A stretch of 64,000 nucleotides of DNA from Augochlora pura (taxonomy: Eukaryota; Arthropoda; Insecta; Hymenoptera; Halictidae). Of this stretch, positions 12,201-22,730 are shown one piece after another. Location: positions 248,001 to 312,000 of the forward strand of contig NC_135782.1 of assembly GCF_028453695.1 (NCBI RefSeq), given 5' to 3'. The notes under the pieces were generated by a model. The model made no database searches, was not told the origin of the DNA, and saw only the letters and a program-made list of their open reading frames with translations. Within the stretch, counting starts at the first letter, position 1, and each line of letters starts with the position of its first letter. The translations under genes were made by a program, and so were the position numbers.

Positions 12201-13981
12201 GATGGACCGCTCGGCACTTGCTCCAGAACCATCGAGGAGGTCGTTCCTCGAACCAAACGACACGGGCGCGACATACACCTATTCGACGATAACGTTTCAA
12301 ACGGAACGAGACAAAATTATTGCAATATTATCTGGTGGCGAAACCGATAGACGTCGAGGATACGATCGAGTCGAAGGAAGACGACGCGAACGAGGCTAGG
12401 CAGATGCGGCGCGCGGAAACGGTTCGCCGGATAAGTGGGTAAACGGCTAGGCCTAGGAATCATGTATCGGGGGGAGAGAGAGAGAGAGAGAGAGAGACGA
12501 GCAATGTGAACGTGAACGTGGACGTGAACGTGAACGTGAACGTGTCGGGTCGAGACTCGAGAGTCTATAAGTCTATGGTTTACAGTTTATAGTCGAGAGA
12601 GAGAGAGGGGGGGGGGGGTGAGGGAGAGAGAGAGAGAGAGGGCGGGAGGGAAAACGGAAGCGAGAGCCTCGCGACCGCTCCGTATCCGGAGAAAACTCCA
12701 TCGACGTTTCGTCGATTCATCGATTGCGTAAAAGCCATTGTCCCCTGTAGGATCACCGGGATCATTGGGATCGTTGCGGTGGATCTCGTTTCGACGAGTC
12801 AGCGCTTTCTCTGCGAATCCAACGATTTTCTCGCGTCGCACAGTGGGGGATACCCCCGTCGATTTCGCTGGCTCAGCTTACGAATTACAATTACGAATAA
12901 AGAAAAATTATTAATAAAACGTTCGAACATTGATTTTGTTCTTCGTTCAATCGTAAACGCGCCTATTCGTTCGTTCGCCTTGCACGAATGCTATAAAATT
13001 ATTTAGAAGGATGAACACGAAGATCGTGAGAATATTGTCCCATTGTCGGTGTACAAGTCAACTGATACAGCGAATGTTTTCGCACAAACGCGACTTTCTT
13101 TTTGAACGGAGGCATTCAGCCGCGATTAAATTCAGACTTCACGTACGAAAAAGCGAGCGCACGATCGCAGAGGACTCGAACACGTACAACTAGCAAATAT
13201 CCCTTCGCACCTGCTTGTCTCTTCCAACTGATCAACTCGATTCCACCTACGACAAGTTCGACAAAATCGACTCGTCGCGAGCGAAATCGAGCAACTGTGG
13301 GTCGCGTCGCGATTCGGTCGGTAAATTCATTTTTCTTCCATCGTCGAAACCGTGGAAGCTCCGGCGAAAGTAGTGCTCCATCCTTGGCGTCGACTTCGCG
13401 CGTTTGTTCGATTTCGATTCGTATGCAACGGAGTATGACAAATGATACGGACGACGGATCGTGCCGCGCGTCCAACGTCTAACATTTAAGGTCTAATGTC
13501 TAATTCATCGCGTTCGACTTTACGCCACTGTTTCCGCGGACACCGATAGAATCACGACACGTACGAGCTCTGAACCACTTCCGAGCCTGTTCCAGCACTC
13601 TGCGCGAGAACGCCTTCGATTACAATTTCGGAAAGTAAACCGAATGAAAAACGCGTATCCCCGACGTCGGCCGACGAACCGTTCTCTCGCTGATACTCGC
13701 GACGGTCGCGGCGTTGTCGCGGATCTTCCTCGACCTTCTGCGCCTCCTCGATAGCCTCTTTGATTTCTCGGTGTTCATTTCTTGTAGCAGCGAATCGACG
13801 ACGACGACGGCGACGACGACGCCGCTGTTCATGCTGATGCTATCCGCGGGGTGCCGATCACGATGACGAGCGCAATGGCGAGGGAGAAACGAAGGAAGGG
13901 GTTAGTTGCCGAGGCTGCGGAAAGAGGGGATAGGAAGCGAGCAAGCGAACGAGCAAGCGTGTGAGAGAGAGGGAAAAAGAG

Positions 13982-14028
<47 letters not shown>

Positions 14029-17000
14029 CGATCTACCGGCAAGGCAACGGCAGACTGCGCGTCGACGCCGATCTTCTTGCACGATTCGCAGCTGTTTCAC
14101 CGTTGAGCGGAAACAAGTCGAAGACAAAGACGTCGGTGTTGATGTCGGCGTTAGCGTTGGCGTCGCGACGTCGCGACCGATCGGTCCCGCGACACGGCGT
14201 CGATGCGGCCGGTCGCGATTCGCGATTCAAGGGAGGACAACGTCGGCGACGACGAAAGTGGCGTAGGAGGCGTAGGAGGCGCACGCGCGCATCGCCTCCC
14301 AACGACGACGTCGGGTCGACAACTGACGGCGGAGCGGCTGAGCGACCGAGCCTGAGCAGCCTGCTGCTCGCCGGTACTCCGGGTACCCTCGTGCATCGCG
14401 TCATTCGCGTCGGACAAAGATCCGACGGTTGCCGAGTCGTGCCGCGGAAACAGCCGAGGCCCGCAGTCAGCTGGTTTCCCGGCGGCGTCGCAGCGACGGC
14501 GAACTGCGAACCGCTGCCCGCGAGCCGAGAGCCGAGCATCGAGAGCCGGTGAGCCGGCCCGAGAGCGGAACAGCGGCCGCAGTTGCGCCTTACTCTCTTC
14601 GTTGCTCCCTCGCCAACTTTCCCGAATCAGCTGGTCGCACTCTCAACCCCTTCTTCTCCTTTCCTCCGTTCCTTGTCAACGCGATCGACCATCCCGTAGG
14701 TTTCGCATACCACGGTCCTCGTCCCTCGTCCTTATCCGCGGGGATCGCGCATGCTTCCATTTCTGCTCGCCGAATTTCGCTCCGCTTCCGAGGAGCCGCG
14801 ACGACGCGACGCCAAACAGCCCGCGATCGAACAAGCGGGCTCGACCGACGGGAGATTATGCGAATTTTCCTCGCCGATGTCATTTTCTCGATCGCAGTGA
14901 TCGACGCGGCGCCGGGAAATATGCTCGCGTATTTCGAAACCGTCTACCGATCGCGCTAAAAACAAGGATTACACGTTTGGAAAGTACGCAAAGTTTGGCC
15001 GGCCGCCAAAAAGTCAGTCGCGCGCATTCTACTCCAAATATCCTAACCCACTAAACTCGTGAAAAGTCTAAAATGGTTCGGCTCGGCGGGACGCGGGAAA
15101 TCGGCGGGTCGCCGCGACGCTTGGCCCCGCGACGGCGGGAAAGCCAAACCAACGGTTTCGCGGGCTTCTCTCTTTCGACTTTCCTTTTTCCGTCTCTCGT
15201 CGTTGGATTCGCAAAGACCGGCACCCGAGGCAAGACGGCGCGCGTACGCTTCCGGTTTTCGCGTAGCCGCGATCCTTCGACCAATCGTGCCGATCCTCTT
15301 ACCTGAAACCGCCTCGTCGATAACTCGTTCATCTGAAACAAAGTTACAGCCAATTTAGCGAGCTTTCTCGGAGACATGGAACTCGCGTGTCGAGAACGTT
15401 CGCGGCGAGCTGCTCTCGCGGCCCGACGCGAACAGAACTCGGAACGAGAACGAGAACGAAAACGAGAAGGAGAAGGAGAACTAGAATGAGAACGAGAACG
15501 AAAACGCGAATCGTTCACGGTTCGTCACGCGTCACGAACGCGAACAATGAAATGGATGCAACGGAGGTCGTGTAATATTATGCGTTGCGAAAACGTATTG
15601 TGCTTGCCCGGCACCCTGAACGGAGTAAAACGAGTACAGGGGGAAACGGAGTTACGGAAGTTCGAAGGGTTCCGATGGGAGAGAAGACTGTTCGAAGGTG
15701 GCAGCCAGCTCGACCCCGACTGGTCTACGGTGTCGATGGCAATGGCAGTGGCAATGGTAGCGAATCAAAGTTCCTCCGTTTTCGACGAGACCGTGTCTCC
15801 ATCGGCTTCAAAATCGAACCGAGGCATCAAAGGATTGGGGTCCGATATGATCCGCGATCGGAACGATGCGTCCGCCAGGGATCCAGCAACCGGAGAGCAA
15901 GCTCATCGCCGAACGCCGGATAAGAAAAAGAGAGGAAAAGTGGGAAAGAGGAAAGGTAGAAAGATGGATAGGAGGAAAGGAGGAAAGGAGAAAAGGAGGA
16001 AAAGAGACACGAGAAACCGAGCGCAGAGATGGCGAGAAGGAAAAGGGAGAGAACAGAAGGGGGTGGGGTGGGGGGCGACGGAACGAACGACCCGTGGAAA
16101 GGGAGTGAAAAGGAAAGACGAGTGGATGAAAAGTGGGGGAAAGCGAGAGGGGAAAATGGTGGGAGTTGCTAGGTCGTCGACCCAGAGAGCAGTGTTCCTA
16201 GCAGAATAACTCTATCGCCGGCACGAATGTGTGTCACGCGCAGCTCGTTTCGCACCTTCGTCTTACCTGAGAGCTAGTTCGCAAAGCGTCGACCAGAGCC
16301 GATCTAAAGTCTTTTGGTCGTCCGCCCGTGTGGACGCCTTGTTCCAGAACAGACTTGGCTCCTCGCGTTTGCCCCTGTCAACGCTTCAAGGTACCGGTCG
16401 AGCATTGGAACCGGGCATGGAAACGGCTTCGGCCCGGCCCGGTCCGGAGCGGCGCGGCGCGGCGTGACGGATCGCTTGCTCGAACATCCAAACACGGCCG
16501 ATCGCCTCGCAAACACCGCCTACGCGAGAATCCTCCGCGACCGAGCCACCTTTCGATGCGCCAGACTCGGGGGACGTCGAGATTACACGTGTAGCATGTA
16601 GAATCAACGCGAACAATGTCGTAGTTTCTCCATGGGCTCCGAGAGGAAGGAAAGCGCCGCACCGAGATGTGGTAAGCCGACGAGAGTAACCCAGAGGAAA
16701 TGAAGTACCGGGACTCGGGACTCGGGACCGGGACTTGGGACTCCACGATGATCATAAAAGCGCATCGCGGTCGGTGAAAGCGGCTAGGAAAAATATCTTA
16801 CAATCACGGTGGTAGAACGGTCCGTGGGTTCGATTCGAGCAAAGTTCGGTAGGGTGACCCTCGCATCTTCGAGCGTTCTCCAATCCTTTGCGGAACCGAT
16901 TGCCCCGTTTTCTTATCAAATACAATTACGATTAAGTTTATGTTCACGACTGCTCACCTTCTTAAGCACGTAGAGCTTTTCGTTTCGTAGCAACAAGTAC

Positions 17001-20000
17001 ATTTTTCTCCACGCGTCGAAATATCCGTTTCGCACCCAGGCTGGGCTTAGCACCTGCGGGCACGGCGCGTTTTCTTGCAGCAGATAGTTCTGAAATTCGA
17101 TAACAATTCGTTAACGAAAACGACGTTCGCGTTCGTCCGCGTTTATACTGACTCTCAAGGCGTTCTCATCGTCGATCGTCGTTGCTCCAGTGTTCGTGCC
17201 ATTGCCGTTGTCGTTCGACTTGTCGAGTACAGGAAACGCGATCATATCGGAGGGAAAGAATTGCTGGAATAAATGAAAAAGACGCTCCATTTAAACTTCC
17301 ACCGTCCCCAAAACGGAAACAAGTTGTCGAATTTACAGATTCGAACGGAGTCTCGCTCGGTCATTGTCGCTCGGCTGTTGTCGCTAAAATATGATAATTT
17401 AGGGTTAGAAAAACATTTGAAGGGTACAAAGGTGTTTGGGCAAATTTTCAGCATCCTTTTTGTACCAAACAGATTTATTTATTATTAGCAAATGTATACA
17501 TGTATACAGACTTTCTCATCGGCTCCTAAACGTTTAAAAATTCTGCTATTCTTGGAAACCCTTTAATAAGAGTCACGCGATAAGAGTCAAGTAGGGTCGT
17601 TGGACGTTATTTTTCAACACAATTTGCGACATACGTGCGTCGTCCACGCGCGAGTGTAGTAAACGCAACAAAATAGTCGCATCCTACCACATAGATATAC
17701 GTGCGAGCGCCTATCAGAATCGCGGATGATTCTTGTCGCGTGACTCGTATTGGCGAATCCCTGAGCTAGTCTGGATCAACGGCGCCTCTTGCGGACAAAA
17801 TCTGAAGCTCCGTTCGGGGTACGTACAGCGCCAATTAGCCTTGTGGCAAAACGATCAAACTGTTGGCCAAACCGTGGCGTCTCTCGCGGCGAAGCTCGGA
17901 AGCTCCGTTCTAGGTCCGTACAGCGCCAATTAGTCCATGACGAAACGCTGAAACTACTAGCCAAAAGAAAGCTTTTGACCTCTACCGCAAGTGGAGCCAC
18001 TGCTTGGCCAACAATTTGGCCGTTTTGCCGCGAGGCTAATTAGCGCTGGACGGACCCCATACGGAGCTTCGGTTTGTCTCCGCGAGAGGCACCACATTCG
18101 CCGTCTGTCAGTTACCCGACATGTAGAACGCAGGATCACCGAAAAACATAAATTATGGCAAAATTAAGAAAAGAAGCGATAAACCCAAGCCACGGATTCA
18201 ACGAGGAGAATCTTCTGTATCGATATCAACAATCAGCAAAATACAACAAGCATCGAATCGATCTTCGAGAAGAAATAAATTACGTTTCACGATGCTCTGT
18301 CCTCTTGCTCTTGGTTTACTTTATTATACCGTAATATTGCCATAATCGACGTTGTCGTGGCTTGTCGAGCTACGAAGGTTCCAAGTTGTTGCTCCTTTTT
18401 CATTTTTTAAGTATTGTCAATCTATGGCTACGTCATGAAATCATCAAGGTTCTATTATATTTTAGTCGAAGCGACAACAAAGAAAGGGTAACCGAGGTAC
18501 AATCGACTCGAGGTGTGCCCCATAATTGGTTTACATCTCCGTATTACCGTAGACGCAAAGAAGAGGAGAGAATAGGCAACGTTTCCGCGCATTCGTCTAC
18601 TCACCTTGGGATCCACGAAGAATTCGTACTTGAGATAATCCGTTCGAAGGAGAAATTTGCTGCGGAACCGAGACGCGAACGTTCTCGTGTCTCTGTGCAC
18701 GGCCACGATGTCTTCATGATCTTCCAGAGTACGCTCTGCGAAACCGATCCGACACACACAGAGAATACCAGATAACGCCAATTCCAGCAACACGATCGAT
18801 CTTTCGAGGACGCGAACACCCGAGCTCGAGCTCTGTTCCCCTCGTGGAAAATACAAGGAATTCAACGCGGAAAGAGGGAGATAAATACTGGAGGAAATGA
18901 ACTGGGAGAAGGCGCGATTAGGCTAGAGAGCTGGACGACGCGCGACGGGGTGACATCGAGCTCGCGTGTCGCGCGAGCCATCGAATCGGACGATTGCGGT
19001 AATCGGACTATTGCGGTAACCGAATAACTGACGGGGTTCTTACCAATTCCCAATTCCGGCCACTCTTCAACGATGGACCAAGCGTTTCCGGAAACGTTCC
19101 TCTTCACTTTGAGCAACCGACACGCGTCGTCTGCTCGAAGATTCTCTTCAACGAGCAAGCTGCTCCATGTGTCGTCCTCGTTGTGAAAATGCAATTCCAG
19201 CACCTGGCCGAGAAAACCGATCGAGACAATTGGATATACGGTAAGTCGATGTAGGTGTGCCGTCCCGTTCGGGCCAGGCCAAAATACAATAGAAGACCGA
19301 TTTCGATCGAACGAACCGGTCGAAAGCTCACTTGACCATTGTCGAAATTATCGTCGCAGCTGCCTCCACCGTGCTGCTCGTCGGCGCATTCGTCGATTCT
19401 GCTCACCGTCGGCTCGGACGCGGTCTGCCCAAATTCGAAGACGTCGCTGCCTCTGGATCCGAACCGCTCGTAACTGCCGACTCGTCTCACGGGTCGACCG
19501 GAGAACCAAGGAATCGCAACACCGTTCTCTGTGCACGAGCACACCTTCGGCAACCAATCTGCAACACGAAGAGAACGCGCAGTAACGCAGCGAATCTCGA
19601 GGCTCCAAATCGCGGAATCCCGAAGAGAGCGGATCTCGAGCGTAGCTCATCCCGAGTAGAGCGGCGAGCGCGACACCCCAACAACGATCGAACAGCGCAC
19701 CGCGCCGCGACACGACGCGTTCTTTGCTCGAATTCGGCCGATATCGTTTCTTACGTTTTTCCTTAATTTCCACTTCCATTTCCATTTCCATTTCCACTTC
19801 CATTTCCCTTTCTCCCCGTACTAAGGATTTCGACGAACGCGTCCGCTTCGAGAGACGCGAAGGTCGTCCCAAGGTCCAATTTTCGAACTTACTGCAAATG
19901 TTTGAACAACGCCGACGAACCTGAAAGAACCAGGTTGTCGCTGTGCCGAGTCCTCTGTCGCGCGTCAAGTCGTTGCAACTCGCGAGTTCCGCGCAGCTTG

Positions 20001-20394
20001 CGAGGAACCAATCGCTGTAGACTCTTCGCTCGTCGGTCGTTGCGACAGGTTCGCGGTCGCGCGGCATCGATGTCGTCGTCGGCGGCGTTGCTGCGATTAC
20101 CGTTGTGTTTGAATTCGAGTTTGGCTTTGCTATCGCGGCTATCGTTGCCGTCGCCGATACTGATGCCGATGCCGATGCTGATGGCGTTGCCGTTGTCGTC
20201 GCTGCGACGGGCGCCGGTATCGTCAAATTTTGCGAGGCGTCGCCAATTACCGTTCGTTCCCACGCTTGGATCGCCAGCTTTTGTACCCGAGGATCGCAAC
20301 ATCCGGGCGACAAGCGATCCGAAATGTTCTTTGCGCAATCTCGAGTATCATCCTCGAACCTGGTCGCGGTGACGAACGTCAAGCTCCCCACCAT
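9201..20394 (-). CDS. Grb7/10/14-family adaptor protein (RA-PH-BPS-SH2)
   Basis: Eleven coding exons, minus strand: 20394-19893, 19558-19332, 19203-19044, 18735-18605, 17263-17153, 17089-16958, 11426-11199, 11048-10941, 10076-9808, 9709-9616, 9539-9201; 766 residues with all phases consistent. Domains: low-complexity Ala/Thr/Ser N-terminus; Ras-associating domain (about 244-340, including ERTLEDHE); PH domain (about 378-515, FVVYKIANAKGPFRAPFEW); BPS segment (about 534-598, SLVAMDFTGSVGRIVDDP); SH2 domain (about 599-702, QPWFHRGL, then VFLVRES with phosphotyrosine-binding Arg628). Family members bind activated receptor tyrosine kinases, and in vertebrates the BPS region restrains the insulin receptor. 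A ~60-residue Ser/Pro-repeat tail follows the SH2 domain, whereas the vertebrate proteins end almost immediately after it. The initiator ATG lies 12 bases inside an exon with its own acceptor, so upstream noncoding exons are likely. Without the SH2 domain it would resemble MIG-10/RIAM proteins. Confidence 0.88.
9280..9350 (-). repeat. Ser/Pro-rich coding repeat at the adaptor C-terminus
   Basis: GC-rich 6- to 12-base units encode SPP/SPA repeats (PPSPPSPASPPSP) immediately after the SH2 domain of the Grb7/10/14-like protein. Confidence 0.75.
10440..10492 (+). repeat. GGAGGGA/(GA)n microsatellite
   Basis: Short GGGAGGAAGG stretch followed by about 9 GA units, in an adaptor-gene intron. Confidence 0.8.
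12471..12645 (+). repeat. Cluster of (GA)n and (GTGAAC)n repeats
   Basis: (GA)n at 12474-12496, six hexamers of GTGAAC/GTGGAC at about 12506-12543, then GA and poly-G runs at 12593-12645. All lie inside the adaptor-gene large intron. Confidence 0.85.
13962..14029 (+). repeat. (GA)n microsatellite
   Basis: GA-rich tract with about 13 uninterrupted GA units plus AAAGAGA interruptions, in the adaptor-gene large intron. Confidence 0.85.
15430..15512 (+). repeat. GAACGA/GAGAAC hexamer repeat
   Basis: Repeated GAACGA, AACGAG and GAAGGA units, imperfect, in the adaptor-gene large intron. Confidence 0.75.
17770..18105. mobile_element. MITE-like element: tandem plus inverted ~100 bp modules
   Basis: Three copies of one module lie within 335 bases of an adaptor-gene intron. 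Copy 1 (about 17775-17872) contains GAAGCTCCGTTCGGGGTACG and GCGCCAATTAGCC. Copy 2 (about 17873-17962) follows in the same direction. Copy 3 (about 18003-18100) is the same sequence inverted. Aligning copy 1 with the reverse complement of copy 3 by eye gives roughly 80-85% identity over about 90 bases. Long terminal inverted repeats without a transposase fit a nonautonomous foldback element or MITE. I could not fix exact ends or a target-site duplication. Confidence 0.6.
19762..19812 (+). repeat. TTTCCA hexamer repeat
   Basis: About seven TTTCCA/CTTCCA units in an intron of the adaptor gene, next to the donor side of its first coding exon. Confidence 0.8.
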
Positions 20395-22730
20395 ATCGAC
20401 GATTCTGAAAGAAACAGATTGCTCTCGTTAGTTTCGAACGAGACGGGACGAGACGGGACGCGACGCGACGGCTGGCAACTGACAACTGACAACTAACGAC
20501 CGACAGCACGAGCAAACCGTGGTTCCGGCTTCGCGGGGCTATCGGGGAGACGACACGCGACGCTTCCCGTTTCCGTATCTTCGGCGAGAAGACGATACGC
20601 AGGAGAGAACGATTCGATCTCGTTGCAAGGTCGTTGCACGATCGTTACGCAACAATTGCTGGAACACGCTGGTCACGCGTACGACCTCTTCGCGGCGCAT
20701 CGTTCGAGTGCGCTGAGTATCGAGAGAAAACTAGATTTTTTTTCACATAGTCGCGTCGAGCCGCGGCGAGGCTAACGAAGGTTAACTCGCCTCTAAATTG
20801 ATGGCGCGTGTCTAAATTGGTCACGCAAAGGTACGTAGCACGTAGCGCGAGGCACGTAGCACGTAGCACGTAGCACGTAACGTACGCGCACGACTCGTAT
20901 AAACGCGCTCCGTCCGCTACCCTTCGAATCAGCCCAGAAAAACGACGAGTGCCGCCTCCGTTGTTCGCTTTCCCGTTTCCGGCTGAGAATCCCAAGCTCT
21001 AACCACGTCCGTGATTCGCAGACCTTACCGCGTTGCAACGCAGCGGTTGTTCGAGGAAGGCTCGCGATCGCAGACCACCCTCCGGTTCCAGCCGAGGCGT
21101 CGCGTCTCCGCACTCGTTTGCACTTTCCAACGCTTTTCGGCAGCTTCGACTCTTCCTTTTTTCCTCCGAGAACGCGAGGCACGAGGCGCGAGCGAGACGG
21201 ACTCTCGCCGCGTTTTTCTATCGGCCGAGGCACGAACCGGCGCCAACGTAGGCGGCGAAAGTCAATTGTTTCGGATCAAATACGAGTCACAGAGGTCGGG
21301 AGACGATTCGGCGCAGCGGTCCAAAAGCCGAATCGTTTGACGCGCGTTCCGTCGCTATCGAGATGACAACAGGCTGTCGCCGTTCCTCGAGCCGAGCCTG
21401 CGATAAACTCGCTGAGTCGCGGTCCCGGGGAAAACCGAGCTCGATCTCGCGTACATGTTCCCCGCGTCCGGAGAAGGAACCAGCGCGAAGAGGAGAGCCG
21501 GTGGTCTCGTCTCGATCCCGATCTCGGTCTCGGTCGCGATCGCGATCGCGGCTCGGCTGCAGCGACCGCAGCCACTGCAACGCGCTGCTCGATTCGCTCC
21601 TCGAACTGGCGCGCGCGACGCGAACCGAGAACAACTATTGGCCGATGGAAAAGCGACGCGTCCGCAACTCGGGCTCGACTTACGTCACTCGAAGTTGCTC
21701 GAATCCAGCCGCGCTTCGACGAGCTCGCCTTTTTTCTTTCCCGTTATCGTCGTTCCAACGGTTTATCGTTCTCCCAGCGCGAACAATCCTTCTCTACCGA
21801 ATCGAACGGCAACGGTGCGTCCCGTCCTTCTCTCGCGTTCTCCATCGATCGCGTCGCGGCCTGTTTTCCACCAGATCCGATGCACGATCGCGTCGGGGTC
21901 GCCGAGATCGCACGACCGTCGATCCGTGAACGCGTGTCGTCGATCCACCGTTTTAACGACGGCCGCGATCTCCGTCGCAAAACTGGAACTGAGAGCGTCG
22001 CGGACGATACACACGGGGAACACGGGCACGGGAAACGCGACGGAACAAACTATCGTTTCACCGCGCACCGCCCGTCTCTCTCGCCGACCGCGTCTCTCCT
22101 CGCTACCGTTCGCTTCTGTTCGTTTCCGCTCGGCTTCTCCTCGGCTCGCGTCTCACCTCGTCACGCCGCGTCTTTGATCGCGCATCGCATTATCCGGATC
22201 CGGGCGACACCGAGATCGCGACCGCGACCGCGGCCGAGGCGTCGCGGCTCTGCGGAACCACGTGCTCCGTCGCGCGTCCTCTCCTCCATGCAGACGCCGA
22301 TCGCGAGACTCCTGGTCGCCGTCGGACTCCCCTTCCCGCGCCTCACCGACTTTCCGTCTCTGACGGTTCTCGTCATTTTTCCCGAAGATCGCGCGTCGAT
22401 TCGGCCGCGAGCCGGGCTTTGGGATACGAGCTTCCGCGCTTCGACTTCTGCCGGCGAAGAAATCGTCGCGCTGGCGCGGCGCTTCGTGGAGCCGCTGGTC
22501 CGAGTCCGAGTCGAAGCGCTCGCGGACGAGTGCAGCCGCGCGAAAATGCGTCGCCGAAAATAGCGTCGTCCAGTCGCGGGCTTTGTCTAAATTTATTCGA
22601 CCGATCGCGAATGGCCGCGCGCCGGTGGACCTCCGCGAATTCGTTGCTCGAACCCGACCCGCGTCCCGTAGTCGGATCCGCGGATCGGCACGCTCGCGAC
22701 GCGGCCTCGAGATACTCTGCAAACCTCGCA
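20395..22730. other. CpG-rich intergenic region between adaptor 5' end and SMYD4
   Basis: The two genes diverge from this 2.3 kb, so it should hold both promoters and 5' UTR exons. A splice acceptor at about 20407 lies just upstream of the adaptor start codon, implying a noncoding exon further up. ORFs of 150-240 residues on both strands are Arg/Ser/Pro-rich GC artefacts. A CACGTAG repeat occurs at about 20826-20880. Confidence 0.5.
20826..20880 (+). repeat. CACGTAG tandem repeat
   Basis: Heptamer units CACGTAG, some with a 3-base insert, repeated about six times in the divergent intergenic region. Confidence 0.8.

Larger units (their letters stand above)
11427..16957. other. Large intron of the Grb7/10/14-like gene
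   Basis: 5.5 kb between PH-domain exons. It contains several (GA)n and hexamer repeats and many GC-rich ORFs without splice support or family resemblance. One, at 15547-16209 (+, ATG start, 220 residues), runs into a purine-rich Lys/Arg/Glu/Gly tail and looks like simple-sequence translation. A CpG-rich patch around 14.0-14.9 kb could be an internal promoter, which I cannot test from sequence alone. Confidence 0.5.

Noticed and set aside
15547..16209. 220-codon ATG ORF inside the adaptor-gene large intron
   Set aside because: The second half is translation of a purine-rich simple sequence (Lys/Arg/Glu/Gly) and the first half matches nothing.
16800..16870. tRNA-like B box (GGGTTCGATTCGAGC)
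   Set aside because: No matching A box, acceptor stem or anticodon loop could be folded around it.
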